Part shown: piece by piece, positions 11,142 through 20,903 of the stretch
How positions within the stretch are numbered: the first letter of the stretch is position 1
How the letters are laid out: each line of letters opens with the position of its first letter
From: Lineus longissimus
Lineage: Eukaryota > Nemertea > Pilidiophora > Heteronemertea > Lineidae
DNA length: 64,000 nt
Direction: 5' to 3'
NCBI RefSeq assembly: GCF_910592395.1
Contig: NC_088310.1
Location: 13,273,501 to 13,337,500, forward strand
Made by a program: the position numbers and the translations under genes
The notes under the pieces: model-generated
What the model saw: only the letters and a program-made list of their open reading frames with translations
What the model was told of the DNA's origin: nothing
The model's database searches: none

Positions 11142-11464
11142 AGTGAATGAAACACATTACTTCCAGGTGTGCATAATTAATTAAGGCCCTCCTGCTTTTA
11201 TGATTGCATGACATGTACAGATGACCTGATCTACATCACAACTTTTGCTAAACCCGCCGCCTGGCTCTAACAAGCCAGTTGCTAGCCTGATCAGGTAATC
11301 AAGTTGTCAAACACATAATTGGCTATATCTTCAAAATGGATGGAGCTAATTGCATTTGGTTTTCTGTATTGTATAAAGTGTTAGGTACACTTTTGAAATC
11401 ATCTTACAGCAGAAAATGGCAAAAAACCTTGATATATGACCTTTAAATACTGAAATATAATTAC

Positions 11465-11574
11465 TCCATTCTTAGCTCTGCATGCGTCGACGCCCTCCTT
11501 ACAATCGCAGGCCGGTCCACTGAAGCCTGGTTCACAAACACAATTGCCGTCTCTACATTTTCCTATACCGGGAC
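11465..11574 (-). CDS. integrin beta exon, I-EGF3 (gene A)
   Basis: A 110-nt exon. It begins by completing a Gly codon split with the I-EGF2 exon (phase 1 into phase 1) and ends in phase 0 at a GTAATT donor. The residues GPGIGKCRDGNCVCEPG, then FSGPACDCKEG and ACRAKNG carry the I-EGF3 cysteine order. The acceptor lies 38.2 kb from the donor of the I-EGF2 exon at 49,782, so this intron holds the nested transposons. Confidence 0.9.
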
Positions 11575-11792
11575 CTATCAAATGAACGTATCATCCTCAG
11601 AAGTTACTTATACCTAGCTATTTCCGATGTTACCATTCTCCGATGGTAGCCATCCCCAACTCCACCCCATGTAGGCACAACCCACCCCCTCTCGCACCAA
11701 CATCAGATGAAAAATCTAGAGGGCAAAGAAAGTTGCTTGGGCAAGATATGTTGGCGTTCCATACAAAAAACGGCTTTTAACAGGACTGTAAC

Positions 11793-11862
11793 TTATCCAA
11801 GGTGTTGTGACGTCACGCTGGCACGCGAGTCCCACATTTCCTTGCATTCTGTTTTTGGAAGC
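11793..11862 (+). repeat. Ngaro terminal repeat A1
   Basis: TATCCAAGGTGTTGTGACGT and about 50 further bases match 45,601-45,670 with few differences. After this both copies diverge. It is the left half of the split direct repeat. Confidence 0.8.
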
Positions 11863-12071
11863 CGCCCAGAACGGTCGTTCAAGCCCATTGCTTGAGGAGG
11901 GCTTCTTTGTGTGCATGTCTGGAGGGCAGCCTGGTGCAGACTTTCGGCGTAGTCTGTACATGTTGTCCCGGGCATGTATGCATGGAAATGCCTCTCTCGC
12001 ATTGTGTTTCGGGTGGTATTTTCGAAGCAGAATGTGGTTCAGCTGGAGGCTCTTCTACACGGAGAGTTTAC

Positions 12072-12450
12072 CGGCTAACCCGTCTATCCAGGGGATAGAC
12101 AGACTGTCCGGTGGGCCAGTCACCCGTCCGTGGGGACGGAACCGTGCCGGCGGGCCGGTTAGTCTATCCGGGGGATAGACAGATTGTCAAGGGACAGTCA
12201 CCCGTCCGTGGGGACGGAACCGTGCCGGCGGGCCGGTTAGTCTATATGGGGGATAGACAGTCTATCCGGGGGATAGACAGACTGTCCAGGGACAGTTACC
12301 CGTCCGTGGGGATGGAACCGTGCTGGCGAGCCGGTTAGTCTATCCGGGGATAGACAGACTGTCCAGGGGACAGTACCCGTTCGTGGGGACGGAAATCTAC
12401 CGAGGGGGCCGGTTAGTCTATCCGGGAGATAGACAGACTGTCCAGGGAAC
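12072..12450 (+). repeat. hairpin minisatellite in Ngaro 5' region
   Basis: About four to five imperfect copies of a unit near 80 bp. Each unit is made of short inverted pairs: GTCTATCC..GGATAGAC, ACTGTCC..GGACAGT, CCGTCC..GGACGG and a GGCCCGCCGGC-type GC block. Any single strand could fold into a row of small hairpins. No coding frame is kept through the array. Confidence 0.75.
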
Positions 12451-13169
12451 ATGGTCATACTTAAATATTGGTTCTGACCTAGTACATGTACAGTACGTTC
12501 ATCCACTAGAAGATTGGGTTTAATATCAGGTGCGGAATTATCGCAATGAATCTTTGGTGAGGTTATCAAGGGCCTGCTCTAGGAAGCTGGTTGGGATTCC
12601 GGTGGCTCAGTCTAGAGGGAGGGCGTTCTTTTCTTTTCCACGGGGAGTAATGGTTATACGGTGGTACTGGAAACTAGTGCGGAACCTCCCTAATGGCTTT
12701 AGTTGGGCTTAGCTTAGACGTACATTGAGGTGTGGCCAGTCACGCTCGCAAGCGTTTCTTCATAGTGTCTTCATGGTCAACAAAGATCGCAGACAAAGGC
12801 GAGGCAGGTCTCCAGCATATTTAGCCCTCAATTGGAGATTAAGGCGTAAACTCTATACAAATACAATAAACCTGGTGATGACAGGGACGTAACAGAGTGC
12901 GTAATATGAGCAAGTGTTACATGTAGTGCATGAACGCTCAGGCCGTGTGTCAGAGGTTACGATCTGATTACCCAACTAGGACCATCAACCCTATTGGAAA
13001 GGGCGTTCCGAATGCGGCGAAGGCACTTCTGGTTTGGCACGCACCAGTAGCACTCTTACGAGAATTTTCTTTTTATCACGGAAATGGCGAAAACATGGCT
13101 CAGAGAGGGTCATTCCTTTAAAGGGAGAGATTTCCTCCCTATTTTTGATCGTTTGTGAGAGCTGCCCGA
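12451..13169. other. Ngaro 5' region without a recognisable gene
   Basis: Several short open frames in conflicting phases; none resembles a known domain. It is probably leader or decayed first ORF of the Ngaro-like element. Confidence 0.4.
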
Positions 13170-13803
13170 GGACTTGGACGTTGCCGATATGGCAAGCCCG
13201 TCAAGAAAGTACCCCCTGGCATCATATTCCGCAGAGGACTTGAACACTGAAGTCAAAAGAGTTATGGGCCACGAGATGAAGGTAGGTAAAGAATATATGC
13301 CTCTAGCAAATGAGGGCCGCAACTGTCGTTGGTTCTCTCCGACGCATAGAGGCCGACAGCCGGTGGTACAGACAGGGAGGGCCTTTCGAGGTCGCGTCGG
13401 CAACATATTGAGTCCAGCGAATAATTATAGTCGTTTGACATTCTCAGAAAGAACGCAATGGCCAGGGTCGGTTCTCGTTTGGTAATTCTTCTGGTAGTTT
13501 GGTCTAAATTCACCCTGTTGCTGATCAGTAGTAAGATGCTATATTTTTCCCGTCAGGTGCTGTTGGATCTGGCAAGGCTAGATGATGACATTGGCAGCCG
13601 AAGGCGAGTTGTCCACGCGATGGTCCTTCAGGCCAACGATAAGGGGGCCCCGCTCGCAGCCCAGCCCCTTGGTACCAAAGATCCGGTGGCGGGAACGTCT
13701 ACGGCAGCGAAAGACCCTGTGGGAGGAGCGTCAGCGATGGCCAAGGGCCCAGTGGTCAAGACCCCTACTAGCGAACCAAGAGGCACAAAAAGGGTAATCT
13801 AGA
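13170..13803 (+). pseudogene. Ngaro ORF1 remnants, unassigned
   Basis: Overlapping open stretches in different frames (13174-13485 and 13458-13802). The second ends in a low-complexity Ala/Pro/Lys repeat (KDPVAGTSTAAKDPVGGASA). No named domain is visible. The position upstream of the gag-like coiled coil and RT, which resume beyond the Polinton at 39.35 kb, suggests first-ORF sequence that has lost its frame. Confidence 0.4.
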
Positions 13804-13882
13804 ATTTATTACATCCTTTTCATCCAAGGGGGTAGGCACCTTAGACAACCCGTTTTAAAGGGGCGTCAAATCTAGCTTAGCG

Positions 13883-14085
13883 AGAATGATAATAATGGGG
13901 TGATAGGAATAATAGGTATTTTGAAGCCATTTTGACCAAAGCCCTTACAGGCCTTTTTGTCTCAAATTAGCTTAGAAACCCCTAAGAACCAGCCACCCCA
14001 TTATTATCATTCTTGGGGAATACTACAGCTCAATGGGTTATTTCCTTAAAATAAATGGCCTTTTTACTGTCTTCATTATCCAAAA
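13883..14085 (+). repeat. Polinton left TIR
   Basis: Inverted match to 39,144-39,346. The first 20 bases (AGAATGATAATAATGGGGTG) recur inverted at about 13,993-14,012, so each TIR is itself a near-palindrome with arms of about 20 bp around a 90-bp loop. Confidence 0.9.
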
Positions 14086-15529
14086 CTGAAGTTAAAACCA
14101 AAGTTATCAGATGGCAGCACTGACGTAATTAATGTTAAACAGATGTTACCTTAAACAGATGTTACTGTTAAATAGGCATAAATGTCATTGATCTAGTAGA
14201 AAGTTCAATAGCCGAGTGTGTAAAGCATAGAGCTTTCACACATGAGGTTATGTTTTGGCGTGGGTTCGTTTCCCGGTGAAGGCAACATATGAAGACTTGA
14301 AGGCAACATATGGAGCTTGTTTACTGCGTCGGTTGCTTAGTTACATGTTACAATGAAAGATGTCGCTGACAATCGGTTGCCAATGATGACAACTTCCTGT
14401 TGAGATTGTTGTCATTGTACAACGAGCAAACAAGTGTTTGCCGGTTGTCAATGATGTTGAGATTGTTGTCATTTTACAACGAGCAAACAAGTGTTTGCCG
14501 GTTGCCAAGGATGACAACTTCCTGTTGTGATTGTTGTCATTGTACAATGAGCAAACAAGTGTTTGCCGGTTGCTATCAAAACAAAACTGTCATCGTTTGC
14601 GCATGTCCGTTGCCAAGATGACAGGAATTATGGGTAATGACGTGTATGTATGTTCAGCAGGGTGTCCCAATCCAATGAGGCACACGTGTGTGCGCATGTG
14701 CGTCACCTACACGCACTAAGCATACGTGGCACACCAGCCTGCTCTTTCAGTGTGACATGACCCGGGGACATAACACAGGGGCATGCAGGGGACTATTTTT
14801 ATTTCTATTTTGGACCAAAAAGATTGGTATGCAGCCAATCAAATCGTTACACGTTGGCATCGAGTTAAAGGCCTTGGCATAGAGTTGGCTTGACACGTAT
14901 TAACTGCATGCCACCTAGAGTGTATGTGCATGATCAAGCCAACACACCTCTAGAAAAGTGGACTGGTCCGTCAGTACACAGAAGAATGCATGGCGTTGTT
15001 TACATCACAGAAAATAGCGTTTTATGTTAAGATAAAGTTTGCCAATTGCCTGTCTCTTAATCTACACATTTTAGGTGAACTAATAACTTTTTAATCATGC
15101 AATTACAGCGAGTAATAGCGTTGTTTTAATGCAAAATGCAACCGTCAATCCCCGGCGTCAACCCCGGTAACACGGCCATATTGACGCGGTTTTGTTTACA
15201 AGTTGAAACCGGGATATTTAGCGTGTTAAGCCAAGCATAACTACTAGACACGCAGATTAATATTTTAGGAATATTCTCTACAAGCTATTAAGAGCAGAAA
15301 TGTAAGCATCGAAGCATTATTGGCCGGTAAAACAGGCAAAAACAACATTGTAACAGTCTCGCTAGCTAGTATGGTGAAATGACAGATCTCCAAGTGCTTT
15401 CCCTAATGATATGTGAGCTAGGTGATGACGTCATGGCCGGGAATTTTGAACTACTGGTAGTCAATGCAAGTGTTTTTTAGAGGCCTGCTCTTGGAACTAT
15501 TATTAATTTTACGAGTAAATAAATACAAG
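14086..15529. other. Polinton left non-coding region
   Basis: No gene. At about 14,203-14,285 there is a tRNA-like stretch: an A-box-like TAGCCGAGTG and, 55 bp on, a B-box-like GGGTTCGTTTCCC, similar to a Leu/Ser tRNA-derived SINE head. At 14,405-14,575 three units of about 60 bp repeat (TGTTGTCATTGTACAACGAG, then CAAACAAGTGTTTGCCGGTTG-like words). The rest to 15.5 kb is featureless and may hold the capsid promoter. Confidence 0.5.
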
Positions 15530-16786
15530 ATGGCCACTGGTTATTTATTAAATACAGATAGAGCACATAGAATTCCACTCGGTTTGAAAGCTGAGAGGCA
15601 GCATCACATCATTACTCATAATCCCTCTTCTGCTAATCCCAAAGAAACTTTGTATGTTAGAATACCGGCATTGAGGGAGAATACATTTTTTGTACCCAGG
15701 TCTCTTTATTTGTCTGCTGATGTAACCATTTCTGGTGATTCTAAAAATAGTGTTGTAAATAATCTTGGTAGAAATATAATCTCAAAGATGGTGGTTAAGT
15801 GGGGAACAGAGCAGATATTTGACCTTGACGAATACAGCCATTTTTCTACATTTAAAGATCTGTGGCTAACTGGAGAAGAAAGAAATGATAGAGTTTTTCA
15901 GGGTATTCAATCAGAAAATCTTAGAGAATTAAGATCGGGAGTAGCTGAAGCTGATGTCACTGGTGAAACAGCTAATGAAAAGACACTAAAGGAAGTGTTT
16001 GATAAGAAGTACAAAATACCATTAGATTTTTAATTATTCCACCATCATGCTCCATTTTACAAGTTTCCAATTCAAGAAGATGTGATTATTGAAATAACTT
16101 CAGCACCAAAGGAGGAAATCATAGTCACCGCAACCACAGCTAGCATGGGCTACAAACTTGAAAATATCAGTTTTGAATACGACACGGTTACTAATAAGAT
16201 GATTGCAAATCAACAGAGCAACAAGTACAACTCTGGTTTCTCGATATTTTATGATTGGGTAGACCATTTTAAAACAGTTAATGTTACTGCTAATGAAACA
16301 CTGATTAATGAGAACATCAACTTTCCAAGAATGTCAATTAAAGGATTATTGTTATTATTTGTGTCTGACTATGTAGATGGAGCTAGAGATTCAGAGAAGT
16401 TTGAAAACCCTAACATAAGTAAAGTACAAATCACAATTGAGGGTGTTGCCAATCAGGTGTTCCCAGAAGGAATGAGAATGATGGATCAATGGGAGGAGAT
16501 CAAGAAACACTTCATGTCTGAAGATTTGAAGAAAACTCATGACTGTAACATGACAAGGGAGAAATACTATGGTGATTCTAATCACTATGGTTTATGGTTG
16601 GACCTGAGAACTTCTGAAGACAATAGATCACACGGATCAGGAAAGAAGCTCCAGAACACAAAAGATGGTATTCAATTATCTATTACAAATAAATCTGGAA
16701 AGGGACCATACAAAATGCACATATTCGTGGTTTCTGATGCCCAGGTAAACATCCAGAATTCTCAGATTGCTTCACTCCAGCACTAA
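15530..16786 (+). pseudogene. Polinton major capsid protein (double jelly roll), one nonsense codon
   Basis: The ATG at 15,530 (MATGYLLNTDRAHRIPL) opens about 418 codons, a usual length for Polinton/adintovirus-type capsid proteins. The frame is open throughout except TAA at 16,031-16,033 (codon 168), and coding character resumes at once in the same frame (..HHHAPFYKF..). The arrangement of two beta-rich halves and the DYVDG...EGVANQVFPEG region fit the double-jelly-roll family that builds icosahedral shells. It is the first gene from the left TIR. The stop would leave only the N-terminal third, so the copy is counted as broken. Confidence 0.85.
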
Positions 16787-16837
16787 GGTGCTGCAAGAAC
16801 AAAGTTCGCTACAACATTAGATTTTCATCCTAATTAA

Positions 16838-17074
16838 ATGGATACACCTGGAAAGAAAGATATCATAAATACACTGTATCAAAGTTTACTATTGGCATCA
16901 ACAACAATTGGTTACTCTATGTTACTGAAAAGGTTCTTGAGAATCAATATCGGTCCCCCAAGTCAGGCCAACCTAGAGGAAATTATTAAACTGGGTGGAA
17001 CTGTAGCTATTAGTAATGGAACATTAGAGTACCTTTACGATCAAGGAATCCTACCCAGAAATATTATGAAGTAA
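16838..17074 (+). CDS. small hydrophobic Polinton protein, 78 aa
   Basis: The start is in TAAATG (..aattaaATGG). The intact 78-aa product has a moderately hydrophobic segment (residues 11-25, LYQSLLLASTTIGYS) and a second mixed half ending LPRNIMK. It lies between capsid and penton genes with 51-bp and 19-bp gaps, as small virion-type genes do in these elements. No domain was recognised. Confidence 0.6.
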   Translation: MDTPGKKDIINTLYQSLLLASTTIGYSMLLKRFLRINIGPPSQANLEEIIKLGGTVAISNGTLEYLYDQGILPRNIMK

Positions 17075-17093
17075 GAATAATTTACTTAACTAA

Positions 17094-17841
17094 ATGGTAA
17101 CTGTAATGAACATCGATTCCAGCGAATACCCGGATCAGAGTTCAAGTGATTTAACAGTCAATCTCAAGACTAAAAATTCAAGATGCATGTAGCATCACTT
17201 TAACTTTTGCAGTAATACCTTGTACATTTTACAACATCAGTGCGGCCAGGGAGAATAACCGAATCAAAGTTAAGGGGTTTGATGTGGCAGAGATTACGCT
17301 ACCAGATGGTCTCTATGACCTACAGAGCTTTTCAAAAGTATTTGCGGAGAAGTTGAAAAAAAATAGTATGAGTCGAGGTGCTGTCAGATTTGACCTTGAA
17401 GAACCAACAGGTAAGGCCATCTTACACTTCCTAAAGAGAAAAAATGAGGAGCATTATCAGATCTATTTTATTGGTAAAAGCAATGAGTTATTTGGCATGA
17501 AAACAGAATGGCCTTACCCTTTAGACAATAAAAGTAAGGATGATGTTGTAAGCGAGAAACCCATCAATTTTAGACCAATTAACCATTTTGTTTTTCACTG
17601 TGACATAATCGAATCTACTTGTGTATTAAGTAATGGTGAAACATCTGATGTGCTAACCACAAGACCAATAAAAGAAGCTAATCTTGGGGATTTGATAGCA
17701 TACACCTTTGAGAAACCAATAGCAATTCCCTGTAAACCAAGATTCAATAAGCTGAATATTCGCTTAACGGATGAAAAAGGTGACATCATCGATCTTAATG
17801 GTCATGATGTACAGTACCAATTGGTATTAACACATCATTGA
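17094..17841 (+). pseudogene. Polinton penton (single jelly roll) protein, one frameshift
   Basis: The ATG at 17,094, again in TAAATG, gives MVTVMNIDSSEYPDQSS. This reading stops at 17,192. The same protein continues in another frame from about 17,160 (..LKIQDACSITLTFAVIPC..) to 17,841, so a one-base shift lies near 17,160-17,180. The product of about 248 residues ends LTDEKGDIIDLNGHDVQYQL, a C-terminal strand motif of Polinton penton proteins, which fill the five-fold vertices of the capsid. It follows the major capsid gene and precedes a membrane protein. Apart from the shift it is open throughout. Confidence 0.8.
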
Positions 17842-17862
17842 AATTAAATTCGTTGAAATTAA

Positions 17863-18321
17863 ATGGCTGGCATTGGCATGTTATTTGGATCTGCAATAAT
17901 CAATGGATTAGCATTTACTGGATCTGGTTACCTTTTCAAGTCACTAGATAAAAACGGCTATGAAGCTGAAGTGAAAAGACATGATTTGGCTCAGGAGCAA
18001 TTACAAAAAGCTTCAACCGAATGGGAGGAGCATAGAAAGAGTACTATTGACTTTGTTAATCTTGAATTAAAGAGAGAAAGAGACGCTTCTATTGATTTTA
18101 ACAATACTGATTCAGCACTTACTATTTACAATCATTTACATCCCGATAGAACTATAGTACTACCTCAGAGACCACAATTAAGTGATTATTACCAACCTAG
18201 TGATGAAATGAAGAAATACGAGTACCTATGGATTATCCTAGGACTTAGTGGTTTAGGATTAATAATTTATTATTTTACTAGGGTTAGAAAGATTAAGACC
18301 ATTGATGAGAAGCGGGACTAA
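17863..18321 (+). CDS. two-helix membrane protein, 152 aa (Polinton)
   Basis: The start is in TAAATG. There is an N-terminal hydrophobic helix (about residues 4-26, MLFGSAIINGLAFTGSGYLF), a charged, probably helical middle (40-85) and a C-terminal membrane segment (about 120-141, YLWIILGLSGLGLIIYYF) followed by basic residues. The order after penton is typical for a conserved Polinton virion-type membrane protein whose role is not known to me. Its stop overlaps the converging ATPase stop by four bases. Confidence 0.65.
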   Translation: MAGIGMLFGSAIINGLAFTGSGYLFKSLDKNGYEAEVKRHDLAQEQLQKASTEWEEHRKSTIDFVNLELKRERDASIDFNNTDSALTIYNHLHPDRTIVLPQRPQLSDYYQPSDEMKKYEYLWIILGLSGLGLIIYYFTRVRKIKTIDEKRD

Positions 18322-18938
18322 GATTTTTGATGTGAAAGAGTAAATCCAAATGGATGTTGTAGTCTAATGATCAGTTTTGATCCTTTTTTCATCTTAAGTT
18401 CTTCTATGTAGTACTGTCTTTTCTCCTCAGGAATAACACTGTTTTCTTCTAAGGCATCTTTCATGGCTGATTCACCCTTATTAAAAAATAATACTAAAAT
18501 TCTTATGTTCTCTCTGTAGTCCTTGACAACAGAGTTGTACTTCTGAACTAGTAACCAAACAGTAAGATTGTAGTGCCTGCCAGAAAAGGCAAGATTACAT
18601 AACTCGGACACCTTCTTTTTTGTGTCTCTCAAATTAGCACAGTCATCAATTAGGAATAATGTGTTAGAACCAGCAAAGGTCAGAGTAGCAAATTGAAGCA
18701 CAAGGTCCAAATTACTGGCCACCGCTTCGGGATTAACTATGTAGACGCTCTTGTCTTGGTAAATCCATTTCCTGTCATATGTCTTATTGTTGAAATATGT
18801 TGGACAGAAAATGACTATGTTTTGGAATTTGTGTCGATACTCCTTTTCTAAGAGGTCAAGGGCAAAATATGTCTGACCACAATTGGTGACACCAGAAATT
18901 AGCATGTTATGTGGCTCGTAAATAAATACTTCACCCAT
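18318..18938 (-). CDS. Polinton DNA-packaging ATPase (HerA/FtsK type), altered Walker A
   Basis: 206 aa, intact frame, start in TAAATG. This family pumps DNA into capsids. The P-loop at residues 16-23 reads GVTNCGQT, with Gln22 (codon cag) where the catalytic Lys of GxxxxGKT is expected. Walker B is at 94-100 (LFLIDDC), and SGRHYNLTVWLLVQK follows as in these ATPases. The start codon lies 4 bp from the oppositely directed integrase ATG inside CATTTAAATG. With the Lys lost, ATP hydrolysis would be expected to fail, so this may be a dead copy despite the open frame. Confidence 0.85.
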   Translation of the reverse strand: MGEVFIYEPHNMLISGVTNCGQTYFALDLLEKEYRHKFQNIVIFCPTYFNNKTYDRKWIYQDKSVYIVNPEAVASNLDLVLQFATLTFAGSNTLFLIDDCANLRDTKKKVSELCNLAFSGRHYNLTVWLLVQKYNSVVKDYRENIRILVLFFNKGESAMKDALEENSVIPEEKRQYYIEELKMKKGSKLIIRLQHPFGFTLSHQKS

Positions 18939-18942
18939 TTAA

Positions 18943-20037
18943 ATGGATGTAAAGGATGACAGACAGCAGTATCTAAGGGATTTGTACTACAACCCCGAGA
19001 GTCCCGTGGCTTACAGTTCTTTGAGTAAGATGTGGAAACAGGTCAAGGTAGATGGTAAACTTATTAAACAAAAAGAAGTTAAAGAATTTCTAGACACACT
19101 ACCAACTCACCAACTACACAAACCGGCTATTAAGAAATTCACCTTCAGGAAAACAATGGTATCGTAAATCGATCAACAGTGGCAAGCCGACCTGGTTGAC
19201 ATGTAGAAATTCGAGAGTAAGAATTTTGACAGTAATTGACCTATTCAGTCGCTATGCTTGGGCTCTAGCAGTTAAGAGCAAGAGGGGAGAAGAAATAAGA
19301 GATGCATTTAAAGTGATATTTGCGGAAGCTAAACCAGTTGTGGCGATACCAGAAAAGATCCAATTTGATGACGGTACAGAATTCTACAACAAACACTTCA
19401 AGGAACTCTTAACAGAAAATGACATAGAATGGTTCTCTACAAAATCTGATAAGAAGGCAGCGGTAGTAGAAAGATTCAACAGGACTCTTAAAGAAAAAAT
19501 GTGGCGTTATTTCACTGCTAAGGAGACAGACAAGTGGATTGACGTACTGGATGACTTGGTCAGTGGCTACAACAACACATTTCACTCATCAATAGGTATG
19601 AAACCTGTAGACGCCAGAAAGATGGAAAACGAAGGAGCTGTGTGGTACAATCTTTACGGTCTTCACCTCAAAAAACCTTTGGTGATCCAAAGTACAAAGT
19701 AGGTGACAGTGTAAGAATTTCAAAGTACAAGACCATTTTCGGTAAAGGTTACATGCCCAACTTCACTGAGGAAGTATTCCAAATCAAACAGATCATCTTC
19801 ACTCACCCTATCGTCTACAAACTTGAAGATTATCATAAAGAGGAAATTCAAGGATATTTCTATGAAGAGGAATTGAGTTATGTTCCTAATCCTGACCAGC
19901 TAGAGTACAAGATCGAGAAAATCTTGAGGTACAAGACCAGTAAAGGCAAGAAATATGGATTAGTGAAGTGGAAGAGATACAGTGATAAATTCAATGAATG
20001 GTTACCAATTTCAGGAATAAAAAGCCTAAAAGACTAA
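18943..20037 (+). pseudogene. Polinton integrase (rve, D-D-E) with C-terminal chromodomain, broken
   Basis: The ATG at 18,943 lies in TTTAAATG. The reading passes TAA at 19,165-19,167 and reaches the first catalytic Asp (QWQADLVDM) just before TAG at 19,204. It then needs a frame change to continue as LTVIDLFSRYAWALAV, QFDDGTEFYNKHF (second Asp) and VVERFNRTLKEKMWR (Glu). A second shift near 19,655 leads to the C-terminal part, which ends in a chromodomain-like YKIEKILRYKTSKGKKYGLV and KWKRY. This enzyme inserts Polinton ends and makes the 6-bp duplication seen here. One stop and two shifts make it inactive. Confidence 0.85.
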
Positions 20038-20081
20038 AAACCTTAATTTAAAATCTTTTTATCCTTTAAATCAAGCTAGAA

Positions 20082-20876
20082 ATGGAAGGACAGATATTTA
20101 ACGTTAACTATTGTACTGTCAATGTTAATCAGTATCCTGTTTATCAGTATCCTGTTAATCAGTATCCTGTTAATCAGTATCAACCAGTAATTTCAGGGCC
20201 TACATTTAAATGTGTTAAGTGCGATGTAACAAAACCTGAAAGTGAATTTGAAAAGAACAGAAGAGGCAAATTCCTGGACTACTGTAAAGCATGTGGTACG
20301 TTAACCAAGAAATGTGGTAAATGTTATGAAAATAAATTACTAAGTGATGGTGAATTTGGTAAAAATGGAATTAGAGGTAACTGTAGATCATGTTTTAATT
20401 CATATTACAAAAAGGATTACCTTGACCAAAATGGTAATAGAGACAGACACAAAATTAGGGTTGGTCTTAACCGCATTTCTAAGGGAGAGTGTACTGGTAA
20501 TTCATCATTCAATCTAGGATGTACAGACAGTTTCTTCTCACAGTGGTTAGAGTACAAGAGGAGTCTATCTCCAATAGTAGAAGAAGAGTTGGATCATGTC
20601 TTACCAATCAAGGAATTCAAAGATAAACCTGAACTGTGCTTTGCTTGGTTTAACATTCGACCAATGTCTAAGACACAAAACAGGCAGAAGAGTTCCACAG
20701 TCGACTTGAGTATTTTCAAAGAGCACTTGGACCGCTCATTTAACTTTATGGTCAATAAGCGTAATGAAAACTGGTTTGACTATCGAGATGAAAACGTGAT
20801 AAACGAGTGGAGAAGGATAACAAACAAGTATTTTTGGGATAACCCAGAATTTAACGATATCCTTCTACTTAATTAA
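20082..20876 (+). CDS. zinc-ribbon / HNH-type nuclease-like protein, 264 aa
   Basis: Intact. Residues 17-37 repeat NQYPV/YQYPV. Four CxxC pairs at about 44/47, 68/71, 78/81 and 101/104 suggest two zinc-binding units. A nuclease-like core follows: ELDHVLPIKEF (169-179) and, after CFAW, FNIRPMSKTQNRQKSS (190-205), with the His/Asn pattern of HNH endonucleases. Such proteins are accessory in Polintons and giant-virus relatives; the DNA target here is unknown. It follows the integrase by 44 bp in the same direction. Function is inferred from motif only. Confidence 0.6.
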   Translation: MEGQIFNVNYCTVNVNQYPVYQYPVNQYPVNQYQPVISGPTFKCVKCDVTKPESEFEKNRRGKFLDYCKACGTLTKKCGKCYENKLLSDGEFGKNGIRGNCRSCFNSYYKKDYLDQNGNRDRHKIRVGLNRISKGECTGNSSFNLGCTDSFFSQWLEYKRSLSPIVEEELDHVLPIKEFKDKPELCFAWFNIRPMSKTQNRQKSSTVDLSIFKEHLDRSFNFMVNKRNENWFDYRDENVINEWRRITNKYFWDNPEFNDILLLN

Positions 20877-20903
20877 TTTTCATCTTTATCTTCATCTGAA
20901 TAA

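Larger units (their letters stand above)
9872..11442. mobile_element. TTAA-flanked DNA transposon, Kolobok-like
   Basis: Perfect TTAA duplications (9868-9871 and 11443-11446) flank inverted ends that begin AGGTCATATATCAAGGTTT on both sides. The 1571-bp element holds a THAP-domain exon on the minus strand and a small acidic ORF on the plus strand. TTAA target sites occur in Kolobok and piggyBac elements, and THAP domains are a known part of Kolobok transposases, so Kolobok is favoured. No catalytic domain is present, so this is a partial or non-autonomous copy. It lies in the I-EGF3/I-EGF4 intron of gene A. Confidence 0.75.

Noticed and set aside
12111-12569. ORFs on both strands through the hairpin array
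   Set aside because: Open only because the tandem unit keeps frames open; the peptide is a repeat artefact.
14341-14882. Several short ORFs in the Polinton left region
   Set aside because: They follow a 60-bp tandem repeat in both strands and have no independent coding signature.
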